DNA of 6,447 nt from Pseudomaricurvus sp965662505 (GCF_965662505.1 NZ_CBFIHX010000156.1:1-6447); one strand, 5' to 3'. Counted from the stretch's first letter, positions 1 to 6,254 are shown. The notes: generated from the sequence alone by a model not told the origin. Made by a program: numbers and translations.

Positions 1-946
1 TAATGTTATCAAACCCTTTGACGATATTGGTGGTGTGTTCATCCAGTCCTGCACGAGGAGGGTCTACAAACACGGTCGAGAACTGGTAGCTGTCTAGATC
101 AATATCCTTTAACCGTCTGAATTCCCGCTCTTTGTCCATTGCCTGAGAAAGCTCTTCACTCGACATGCGAGCAATCGCCACGTTGCTGACGTTATTGGCT
201 TTCAGGTTGTACTGTGCGGAGTTAACCGATGTTTTGGAGATCTCTGTGGCCAGCACCTTATCGAAAGCTTCAGACAAGGGAATAGTGAAATTACCATTGC
301 CGCAATACAGTTCCAGCAGGTCTCCTGACAGGTTTCCCGCTCCAGACAAAGCCCAGCTGAGCATGCTTTCGCACACCTTGGCATTTGGTTGGGTAAAGCC
401 CGTTTCCACTTGTTGATATTGGTACTGTTTGCCGTTGACCTCAAGGGTCTCAACCACATAATCCTGACCAATCACCAGTTTTTGTTTACGGCTCCGGCCA
501 ATAATATGAACCTTGAGCTGTTCAGCCAAAGTTTTCGCTTTTTCTGCCCAGATTTCATCCAGGGGTCTGTGGTAAATCAGGGATATCACAGCCTGACCGC
601 TCAGCGTCGTGAGAAATTCCACCTGGAAAAGCCGCCGAGAAAGCAATGTATCGGCGTTAATCGCCTCCAGTAACAGTGGCATCAATTGGTTGATCAGTAA
701 GCTGCCCACCGGGAACTCTTCGATCATGAAGGGCTTTTTGTACTCTCCAGGCTGGAACATGGCGTAATGTGCCTGATCTTGTTCGTGCCAGATCTTGAAC
801 TCGGCACGCATGCGAAAATGACTGGCAGGTGACTCGAATGCCTCCAGCTCAGGAGGTGAAAATTGAGCAAACTGTTCAGTGACACGCTGAATCTTGTCGT
901 TCAGCTGAGCATGGTATTGATCGGGGTATACGCTGTTGATGGCCAT
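1..946 (-). CDS. trmA: tRNA (uracil-5-)-methyltransferase TrmA, 3' end cut off by the window
   Basis: TrmA uses S-adenosylmethionine to make 5-methyluridine at position 54 in the T loop of tRNAs; it is cytoplasmic. The visible 315 codons align colinearly with E. coli TrmA (366 residues). The N-terminal part has the RMRAEFKIWH-type block and FLTTLSGQAVISLIYH. GFTQPN lies at residues 183-188 with the SAM-contacting Gln186. The SAM motif YCGNGNF is at 214-220, ATEISK follows with the ribose-binding Glu near 235, and motif IV DPPRAGLD is at 295-302. The catalytic Cys of the SCNP motif and the C-terminal general-base Glu lie beyond position 1, so catalytic integrity cannot be judged here. The start at 946 is chosen because the first residues (PDQYHAQL) match the E. 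coli N-terminus in register. The Shine-Dalgarno sequence is weak. Transcription is probably from its own promoter at about 991-996. Confidence 0.97.
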   Translation of the reverse strand, partial: MAINSVYPDQYHAQLNDKIQRVTEQFAQFSPPELEAFESPASHFRMRAEFKIWHEQDQAHYAMFQPGEYKKPFMIEEFPVGSLLINQLMPLLLEAINADTLLSRRLFQVEFLTTLSGQAVISLIYHRPLDEIWAEKAKTLAEQLKVHIIGRSRKQKLVIGQDYVVETLEVNGKQYQYQQVETGFTQPNAKVCESMLSWALSGAGNLSGDLLELYCGNGNFTIPLSEAFDKVLATEISKTSVNSAQYNLKANNVSNVAIARMSSEELSQAMDKEREFRRLKDIDLDSYQFSTVFVDPPRAGLDEHTTNIVKGFDNI

Positions 947-983
947 AATGTTGTCTGAAATGCTGTATGAGAGGGATCGCGGG

Positions 984-1020
984 ATCGGGCATTATACTGA
1001 CTAAGCGCAGATGATACGAG
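984..1020 (-). promoter_or_regulatory. Candidate trmA promoter with GC-rich discriminator
   Basis: Read on the minus strand, positions 996-991 give a perfect TATAAT -10 box. It is followed by GCCCGAT, which would put the start site near 984 and give a leader of about 40 nt before the trmA ATG. The -35 region, about 17 bp upstream, is poor (TCGTAT). The G+C-rich discriminator is typical of stringently controlled stable-RNA promoters. E. coli trmA is known to be controlled like stable RNA, so the resemblance makes sense, but control here is inferred. Confidence 0.6.
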
Positions 1021-1424
1021 GCCTCTCACAACCTAACTGGATGGCCCGCGGCGCGAATCTGGGCTGTAAATAAGGTACTTCTTTGGACTCCTCAAACGGG
1101 AAGTCACACTCTGAAACACCGTGAAGTAGGCCAGATGCGCATGGCCAGTTTTAAGAACAATTTGAATTCAAACTGATGATTCTTGGGGCCGGTGGCTATA
1201 TTGAATTCGGAGGATAATTTTCTCAAATTCAGGAAGGGCGAGGCTTTCCCATTAAAACTTCAATCGAGAGCGTTTCATGTGGGCGCTCAGTACGCTGAAG
1301 CCTTGCTGTTTTTTCAAGCCTGACTAAATGGGAGGCTCTATACTTTTTATACAAGATGAACAGATTCACCTTGTTGGGGGATCAATCCGTATACCTCCTT
1401 CACAGTGCATGGCCCTTTAAAACA

Positions 1425-1431
1425 AGAGAGG
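1425..1431 (+). promoter_or_regulatory. Ribosome binding site deciding the start at 1440
   Basis: AGAGAGG ends 8 nt before ATG 1440. The alternative ATG at 1356 has only a GGGAGG about 20 nt away (1330-1335), too distant for efficient initiation. This favours the shorter protein. Confidence 0.6.
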
Positions 1432-1439
1432 CGGTTCCG

Positions 1440-3878
1440 ATGTTGCGTTTTTTAAAGTGGACGTTTGGCGTAATAGGGTTGTTATTTCTGGGAGTCATCG
1501 GTGTTTCAACCTATTTATACGTGGTTGAACTGCCTTCATTGCACGAGCCCCCCAAAACCATCGTTCAGCATTTACCTTCCGGCTCGGGTAACTACGGAGC
1601 CTATCCGGCCTACAGTGGATCCCATCCAGGCGTCTCCCCAAGACCCGAAGACTCTTATCGCTTCCCCATACAAATTGGCGAAACCGGTCCGCTTGAACCG
1701 TTATTTTCAGGCCCTAATACTTATCCGTTTTGGTGTGGGCGCAATACGGTTACCCATCTTCAGCCAGTTGCAGACAATTTTGAAGGCGTAGGGATTCCTG
1801 TATTTTCGGTGGATGAAGAAGGAGAACCAACAGAGGAGGTCATTGGTTACAGTCGCGATTGCCTGCACCCAACTGCCGCGAACTACTTTTTTCTCAATTC
1901 AAAAGATGGTCGATTTTACCGGATCGATAAAAAAACACCTGAGCAAACCATAGAAAAGATTACGATTAGCGGAGTATCTCGTGATTTTATCGTACGACTT
2001 GAAACGGGAACCATTAATCGATTCTTTTACGCCATCGCCGTACTGAAAGGAGACGGTGAGTCTCTCGAAAGGCCGTTAGGCAATCTATGGAATCAGCGTT
2101 TGATATATCAGTTTCGCGGTGGCGTTGGTATTGGCAAACGGCAGGGAAATATCAAACCTAACGACATTCTGAAACGTCGGAAAGATCAATTAAGAAAAGG
2201 CTATGCTGTAGTCTATTCATCCGCAAACCAGACCAGTAATCATTACAATATGTGGGTTGCCGAAGATGTCGCAGCCCGCGTAAAAAAACAATTCATCGGT
2301 CTCTATGGCGATCCACTGTATACCGTAGGTATTGGTGGGTCTGGTGGCGCGATACAGCAGTACTTGCTCGCTCAAAATCATCCAGGTCTGCTCGATGGTC
2401 TCATTCCCTTGTATTCCTATCCGGATATGGTGTCTCAAACCACTTACGTGCTGGATTGCGAACCACTGGAATATTTCTTCGATGTGCAGGATCGTCAGAA
2501 TCCCAGGTGGGAGAGTTGGGGGCAGCGGGTGATGGTGGAAGGTCTGAGTTCAACCGAGTCGAACATCAATTATTTCCAGGCCATGTCATCTGCGGCCAGT
2601 GTGTTGCTGGGCAATTTTGATGGTATTAAACAGTTAAGTGGTAGCAGTGAATGTGTCAGTTCCTGGCGCGGGCTTACACCCTTGGTTAATAACCCGAACT
2701 TTGTGCATTTCGCGAAAAATTTCAGCCCTGAAATTCAAAAAAAGATACGCTGGACCCACTGGGAAGATCTCTACCAAATCTATGGGCGGGATGAAAACGG
2801 TTACGCTCAAAGTATTTGGGATAATGTCGGCATTCAATATGGTTTGAAGGCGTTAACTGAGCAAAAGATCTCCGTAGAAGAGTTTCTGACCATTAATGCC
2901 AAGGTCGGTGGTTGGAAATCACCAGAGCAAATGCAGCAAGAAGAATTCTGGTTCCTGCAAGGTGATGTGTTACCGGTAAAACTGTCTGTTTGGAGTCACC
3001 AGAACCAGCTTTTACCGTCAGGGCCGGAAAGTCCTGCAGCCCGTACATCTGCTTCACTGGATGCTATTGAGGGTGTGTTTCGATCAGGTCATGTGTTCCT
3101 TGGACAGCTGGACCTTCCAATCCTGGATGTCAGGCATTACCTCGATCCACAGCTGGATATGCATCACTCTTCAGCCTCGTTCATGACCCGCTCCCGGATG
3201 CTGAAAAGTCAGGGAACAGCGGCCAATCAAATCATTTGGATCAGCGATCCGGATTATAATCCGGTCGAGCGCGCCTTTGCGGTGATGGATGAGTGGCTGT
3301 TAAACATCAAAATGAACGACGAGCTTTCTGTTGCTGAAAATCGTCCTTATTTTGCTGAGGATTCATGCTTTAACAAAGAGGGTGAAACGATCGCGCGCGG
3401 AGCGCGGGTTTGGGATGGCGCCTGGAATCAACAGCCTGTAGGAGCTTGTATGCAGGTATATCCAGCGTATATGACCTCTCGGGAAATTGCTGGGGCGCCG
3501 ATCTCCGGAGATGTCTTTAAATGCCAGACTCAACCAGTTTCAGCGGCCATCAAACAGGGACTGTATGGGAGGGTAGATATGACACCATACCAGGAGAAGC
3601 TTGAACATATATTCCCAGAAGGTGTCTGTGATTTTACTCAGCCTGGCTTGGGACGGCCCGACAACCTCTTGACAAAGCCCATGCTGGCGAACTCACAGGA
3701 TGCAGTTAACCCTCCCAATCAGCAAGCTCAAATCGAGTTTCAAAAGCCTGAGATAACACAGAAGAAGCCGTCGGAAGAGGTTCGGGAAGTGACCAAAATG
3801 CCTGAACCTAAAGAAATGTCTGCGCACTCAGCGATCACTTTATCCCGACTGGAGGCAGAGACGGCATCGAGCCAGTGA
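1440..3878 (+). CDS. Membrane-anchored or exported alpha/beta-hydrolase-like protein, DUF6351 family
   Basis: This gene encodes an 812-residue protein of unknown substrate. An N-terminal hydrophobic helix at about residues 6-26 after LRFLKW looks like a signal anchor or signal peptide, so the rest should lie outside the cytoplasm. Eight cysteines (99, 141, 340, 405, 643, 670, 695, 730) fit disulfide bonding there. WCGRN (98-102), GYSRDC, a YQFRGG loop (Arg226-Gly227-Gly228) that may form the oxyanion site, the nucleophile elbow GIGGSGGA (Ser301) and ILDVRHYLDPQLDMHHS (Asp563, His575/576) match my recollection of DUF6351. These residues suggest a serine-hydrolase triad, probably an esterase. 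The last ~70 residues are Pro/Glu/Lys/Gln-rich and look disordered. The start at 1440 is preferred over the in-frame ATG at 1356: AGAGAGG precedes it by 8 nt and it opens directly onto the signal helix, whereas 1356 lacks a well-placed ribosome binding site. The family call is fairly secure; the function is not. Confidence 0.85.
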   Translation: MLRFLKWTFGVIGLLFLGVIGVSTYLYVVELPSLHEPPKTIVQHLPSGSGNYGAYPAYSGSHPGVSPRPEDSYRFPIQIGETGPLEPLFSGPNTYPFWCGRNTVTHLQPVADNFEGVGIPVFSVDEEGEPTEEVIGYSRDCLHPTAANYFFLNSKDGRFYRIDKKTPEQTIEKITISGVSRDFIVRLETGTINRFFYAIAVLKGDGESLERPLGNLWNQRLIYQFRGGVGIGKRQGNIKPNDILKRRKDQLRKGYAVVYSSANQTSNHYNMWVAEDVAARVKKQFIGLYGDPLYTVGIGGSGGAIQQYLLAQNHPGLLDGLIPLYSYPDMVSQTTYVLDCEPLEYFFDVQDRQNPRWESWGQRVMVEGLSSTESNINYFQAMSSAASVLLGNFDGIKQLSGSSECVSSWRGLTPLVNNPNFVHFAKNFSPEIQKKIRWTHWEDLYQIYGRDENGYAQSIWDNVGIQYGLKALTEQKISVEEFLTINAKVGGWKSPEQMQQEEFWFLQGDVLPVKLSVWSHQNQLLPSGPESPAARTSASLDAIEGVFRSGHVFLGQLDLPILDVRHYLDPQLDMHHSSASFMTRSRMLKSQGTAANQIIWISDPDYNPVERAFAVMDEWLLNIKMNDELSVAENRPYFAEDSCFNKEGETIARGARVWDGAWNQQPVGACMQVYPAYMTSREIAGAPISGDVFKCQTQPVSAAIKQGLYGRVDMTPYQEKLEHIFPEGVCDFTQPGLGRPDNLLTKPMLANSQDAVNPPNQQAQIEFQKPEITQKKPSEEVREVTKMPEPKEMSAHSAITLSRLEAETASSQ

Positions 3879-3895
3879 GGACAGTCGATACAGAC

Positions 3896-5284
3896 TTACC
3901 TTAAAGGTAGGGTGATAATAAAGTTCGTGCCTTTGCCTGGATATGACTCCACTTCAATCGTGCCGTCATGGTGTTCTGTGACGATAAAGTAGGTGACCGA
4001 CAACCCAAGCCCAGTACCTTTGCCTACCTCTTTGGTGGTAAAGAACGGTTCAAAAATGTGGCGACTCACCGCTTCGCTCATTCCCGGGCCGTTATCTTGA
4101 ACTTCGATACTGACTGATCCTGCGCTAGCATGAATACGTAAAGTGATTTTCGGGTAGAGTGGGGCACCGTACTCTTCATCGTTAAATGCCTGACAGGCAT
4201 TGCGCAGTAAATTAAGAATGACCTGCTGCATTTCAGTGGGCGAACACCTTACCAAAGGAAGGTCGACATCAAACTCTTTGACCACTTCCAGTTGCTCGGA
4301 GCCCTCAGGGGTTTGCAGTTCGAAGGAGTTCTTTGCCAGTTCGAGACTGTGCTCCAGCAGTTCCGGCAGGCTTACCAGTTGATGATCACGATTATTGCTA
4401 CGGGAAAACTCCAGCATATTCGTAACAATCCGAGCTGAGCGATCTCCAGCTTCACGAATGGCATCCAGGAATTTAAAGATATCTCTGGCCTTCAGGTAGG
4501 CGTGGACCTGTTCGACCTTAATGCCTATGTCGTCAGCTATACGATGATTCTGATCCAGGTCGGGAGATGTGCGACGATAAATGTTCTGGATGCCATGCAG
4601 GATTGCGCTTAAGGGATTGTTGATCTCGTGGGCCATACCGGCGGCCAACTCTCCCAAAGACATCATTTTCTCGTTCTGAATCATCATGGTTTCAATTCGC
4701 ACACGCATGGTGACATCATCCAGACGGATAACCGCGCCTGATATTTCAGAAGAGAGCAGGGGGTAAATCGTCAAATCACTGTGTTGTGCATGATTGTCCT
4801 GACCGTGCTGGATATTTTCATTGATTTGGGGGACGCCTTTGTCGATGGTTTCGTGAATCATCTCAGTCGTCACTGGCAGATCGGGATAAACCTCAGCCAG
4901 ATGTTGTCCCAAAGCTTCTTTCGCCTCTATGTCTGTGATTCTGGCTGCTGCAGTGTTCCAGTGCGTAATAACCCCTTGGCGCGTGATGCCAATCAATACA
5001 GAAGGCATGGAATTGATGATGCTGTTGAGATAATCCTGAGTTTCTCTTAACAGTTCCTCAGTGATTTCGTGTTTGGCGATTTCATCGTAAAGCTGGTTGT
5101 TGATGTTGCGAAGCTTGTTGGTGCGCTCGATAACGCGTTGCTCAAGATTTTTTTGAGCCTGTCCCAGGTCTTCCTTCTTGCGCTTATAACGGCTGCGGCT
5201 GAGCTGGATACCTATAATAATGATGGTTTGAAGGGCAACCAGCGCCCAAAGCAAGGTGTTAGCTTCTATATCTCCGCCAATCAT
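3896..5284 (-). CDS. Membrane-anchored PAS-domain sensor histidine kinase
   Basis: This gene encodes a 462-residue two-component sensor kinase that should autophosphorylate on His219 and pass the phosphate to an unidentified response regulator. Order of parts: a single hydrophobic segment at about 11-28 followed by the basic stretch SRSRYKRKK, a coiled-coil linker (about 35-85), a PAS domain (about 85-195), a dimerisation/phosphoacceptor domain with GELAAGMAHEINNP (211-224), and an ATPase domain. The ATPase domain has the N box around NLLRNACQAF (358-367), the G1 box DNGPG (397-401), the F box FEPFFTTK (411-418) and the G2 box GKGTGLGLS (421-429). All catalytic motifs are intact. No periplasmic sensor domain is present, so the signal is probably sensed by the cytoplasmic PAS or at the membrane. 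The phosphoacceptor domain appears longer than usual between the H box and NMLEFSR (290-295). AAGGA about 10 nt upstream supports the start. No regulator gene is adjacent in the window. Confidence 0.93.
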   Translation of the reverse strand: MIGGDIEANTLLWALVALQTIIIIGIQLSRSRYKRKKEDLGQAQKNLEQRVIERTNKLRNINNQLYDEIAKHEITEELLRETQDYLNSIINSMPSVLIGITRQGVITHWNTAAARITDIEAKEALGQHLAEVYPDLPVTTEMIHETIDKGVPQINENIQHGQDNHAQHSDLTIYPLLSSEISGAVIRLDDVTMRVRIETMMIQNEKMMSLGELAAGMAHEINNPLSAILHGIQNIYRRTSPDLDQNHRIADDIGIKVEQVHAYLKARDIFKFLDAIREAGDRSARIVTNMLEFSRSNNRDHQLVSLPELLEHSLELAKNSFELQTPEGSEQLEVVKEFDVDLPLVRCSPTEMQQVILNLLRNACQAFNDEEYGAPLYPKITLRIHASAGSVSIEVQDNGPGMSEAVSRHIFEPFFTTKEVGKGTGLGLSVTYFIVTEHHDGTIEVESYPGKGTNFIITLPLR

Positions 5285-5390
5285 GGGGTGTCTGTCCTTA
5301 CTTCAATTAGCTTTCTGTGTTGGCTGGAGTCAGAGTGTCAGGCTTTGCTGATGTCTGCAATTCTCATCGCAATTTGTTCATAAAATCAGC

Positions 5391-5420
5391 AAGTTAGCAG
5401 GATATTAGAGTTTTTGTCAA
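5391..5420 (-). promoter_or_regulatory. Possible promoter for the sensor kinase gene
   Basis: On the minus strand, TTGACA (5420-5415) is followed after 18 bp by TAACTT (5396-5391), a poor -10 match (3 of 6). It would give a leader of roughly 100 nt before the kinase ATG. The -35 is perfect but the -10 is weak, so the call is tentative. Confidence 0.35.
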
Positions 5421-5432
5421 AAAGGTTTGACA
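5415..5432. repeat. Perfect inverted repeat between the kinase and tRNA promoters
   Basis: TGTCAAAAAGGTTTGACA has 7-bp arms (5415-5421 and 5426-5432) around a 4-bp centre. Each arm contains a consensus TTGACA -35 hexamer, one on each strand. It may be just two back-to-back -35 boxes, or an operator overlapping both. Confidence 0.55.
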
Positions 5433-5461
5433 CAACAGGTGGATTAGGTAGAATGCGCCTC
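5427..5461 (+). promoter_or_regulatory. Promoter of the tRNA-Val/tRNA-Asp operon
   Basis: TTGACA (5427-5432) and TAGAAT (5449-5454) are separated by 16 bp and followed by the G+C-rich discriminator GCGCCTC. The start site should fall near 5461, about a dozen bases before the first tRNA. This is the standard form of a strong, stringently controlled stable-RNA promoter. Confidence 0.85.
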
Positions 5462-5472
5462 TCTTGCAGATC

Positions 5473-5548
5473 GGGTGGTTAGCTCAGCTGGGAGAGCATC
5501 GCCCTTACAAGGCGAGGGTCGGGGGTTCGATCCCCTCACCACCCACCA
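5473..5548 (+). tRNA. tRNA-Val (anticodon TAC)
   Basis: The 76-nt gene folds into a full cloverleaf. Acceptor stem GGGTGGT pairs with ACCACCC (5538-5544), the D arm is GCTC/GAGC, anticodon stem TCGCC/GGCGA carries loop CTTACAA with anticodon TAC at 5506-5508, and the T loop is TTCGATC. Discriminator A and CCA are encoded. It reads GUA and related valine codons. It is the first gene of a two-tRNA transcript. Confidence 0.98.
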
Positions 5549-5569
5549 AGCAAGAGATGGTTATACAGC

Positions 5570-5646
5570 GGACCGGTAGTTCAGTTGGTTAGAATGCCGG
5601 CCTGTCACGCCGGAGGTCGCGGGTTCGAGTCCCGTCCGGTCCGCCA
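5570..5646 (+). tRNA. tRNA-Asp (anticodon GTC)
   Basis: The 77-nt cloverleaf has acceptor stem GGACCGG paired with CCGGTCC (5636-5642) and anticodon stem CCGGC/GCCGG with anticodon GTC at 5604-5606 in loop CTGTCAC. T loop TTCGAGT, discriminator G and encoded CCA follow. It decodes GAC/GAU. It lies 21 nt after tRNA-Val and should be cotranscribed with it; no obvious intrinsic terminator follows. Confidence 0.98.
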
Positions 5647-5832
5647 ATAACCCTAAATTTAGACCTCCTTTATTTCCCTGTTAAGAACGCTCCTCTAAGC
5701 AATACGCCTCGTCAAAGCTCAGCCAAAGCACACCACGATCAAACTCTGTTTCAAATCGCATCGATCTTTATTTCAAATTCTATTGCTACTGTCTCTTATC
5801 TGCTTATTTTCTTATAACCCATTTGTCTAGCT

Positions 5833-5866
5833 GGGTCATAGAAATGTCACAACTATCGACTATCTT
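5833..5866 (+). promoter_or_regulatory. Candidate PhoB-box promoter
   Basis: GGGTCATAGAAATGTCAC at 5833-5850 consists of two 7-mers (GGGTCAT, ATGTCAC) separated by 4 bp. It matches about 14 of 18 positions of the Pho-box consensus (CTGTCAT, A/T-rich 4 bp, CTGTCAT/C). TATCTT, a 4-of-6 match to a -10 box, begins after exactly 10 bp, the box-to--10 spacing of E. coli phoA. No good -35 is present, as expected for a PhoB-activated promoter. It points to the small acidic ORF. A single short match could be chance. Confidence 0.4.
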
Positions 5867-6046
5867 TAATTCAAGGCCAGCGATTTGAGCCTATTCGCTA
5901 TATAGAACTCAGCAAAAACGTAATGGGGTTCTAAAGAAGAGTAGCAACAAACGCACAAATCCTGACTGAATCCGCCCGGACAAACCAACCTGAGGAGAAA
6001 ACTATCAATTCAGGTGTCTTACAAAGGGCATCACTATCAACAACAC

Positions 6047-6050
6047 GGAG
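6047..6050 (+). promoter_or_regulatory. Ribosome binding site of the small acidic ORF
   Basis: GGAG lies 8 nt before ATG 6059. This near-ideal spacing supports translation from that ATG. A second purine-rich GAGGAG (5992-5997) lies further upstream and could serve a non-ATG start in the same frame. Confidence 0.5.
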
Positions 6051-6058
6051 ATTACTCT

Positions 6059-6145
6059 ATGCAAGATTATCTGGAAGAACTTCTTGATAACGCCTTCGAA
6101 GAATTCGAAGATGATGATTGGACAGAAGACTACAGTGACGTTTAA
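6059..6145 (+). CDS. Small highly acidic protein of unknown function (28 aa)
   Basis: The ORF encodes 28 residues: a helix-prone start (MQDYLEELLDNAFEEF) and a tail rich in Asp/Glu (EDDDWTEDYSDV). There are 13 acidic residues and no Lys, Arg or His. It has a GGAG ribosome binding site 8 nt upstream, and its TAA codon is embedded in the base of a strong intrinsic terminator, as expected for a discrete short transcript. The same frame stays open upstream to 5966, allowing a longer form with a noncanonical start (GTG 6014 or ATT 6008) that adds a His/Tyr-rich segment including SYKGHHYQ. I do not recognise the family. It could be a free microprotein binding a basic partner, the coding part of a dual-function sRNA, or chance. 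A leader peptide for attenuation is unlikely because no same-strand gene follows within ~270 bp. Confidence 0.55.
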   Translation: MQDYLEELLDNAFEEFEDDDWTEDYSDV

Positions 6146-6174
6146 AGGCTTGGGCATCCCAAGCCTTTTTCTTT
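6144..6174 (+). terminator. Strong rho-independent terminator after the small ORF
   Basis: AAAGGCTTGGG (6144-6154) pairs perfectly with CCCAAGCCTTT (6158-6168) across a CAT loop. The run TTTTTCTTT (6166-6174) follows. The 11-bp stem begins inside the TAA stop codon of the small ORF. It marks the 3' end of a transcript coming from the left. Confidence 0.93.
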
Positions 6175-6254
6175 ATCCCATCAATTAAATTCTACTGGCC
6201 ACTAGCCACTCACCTCACTAGCTACACGCCTCGCAAACTGCCATTTCACACAGA

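Larger units (their letters stand above)
947..1439. other. Non-coding stretch between trmA and the DUF6351 gene
   Basis: Apart from the trmA promoter, no gene is supported in these ~490 bp. The longest ATG-started frames are about a dozen to 20 codons, without convincing ribosome binding sites or recognisable products. There is a perfect 12-bp palindrome TTTGAATTCAAA at 1161-1172, with a partial copy (TTGAATTC) at 1201-1208. A -10-like TATACT at 1339-1344 could serve the downstream gene, but no matching -35 box is seen at normal spacing. The last 84 bp would be coding if the hydrolase began at its upstream ATG (1356). Confidence 0.5.
5647..6058. other. Intergenic stretch between tRNA-Asp and the small acidic ORF
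   Basis: No conventional gene is seen in these ~410 bp; ATG-started frames on both strands are very short. Features present are a palindrome CTAAATTTAG (5653-5662), the Pho-box-like promoter candidate (5833-5866) and a possible hairpin ACCTGA/TCAGGT (5988-5993 with 6010-6015) whose loop contains GAGGAG. From about 5873 onward it is probably the 5' leader of the small ORF transcript. Confidence 0.45.

Noticed and set aside
165..673. Plus-strand open frames within the trmA region
   Set aside because: They lie antisense to a well-supported trmA reading frame and show no recognisable protein features.
1175..1216. Short ATG frame with a Gly-rich MILGAGGYIEFGG reading
   Set aside because: It has only 13 codons, no ribosome binding site and no neighbouring remnant in the same frame.
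3898..3910. TACCTTAAAGGTA inverted repeat at the end of the kinase gene, considered as a terminator
   Set aside because: It has 6-bp A/T-rich arms with a one-base centre, cannot form a proper loop, and has no T tract on either strand.
5570..5646. tRNA-Asp 3' end as an integration site for a mobile element
   Set aside because: No integrase gene is present and no duplicate of the tRNA 3' end was seen downstream in the window.
5899..5906. TATATAGA as an alternative -10 box for the small ORF transcript
   Set aside because: No plausible -35 hexamer lies 16-18 bp upstream; it remains a possible secondary start region only.
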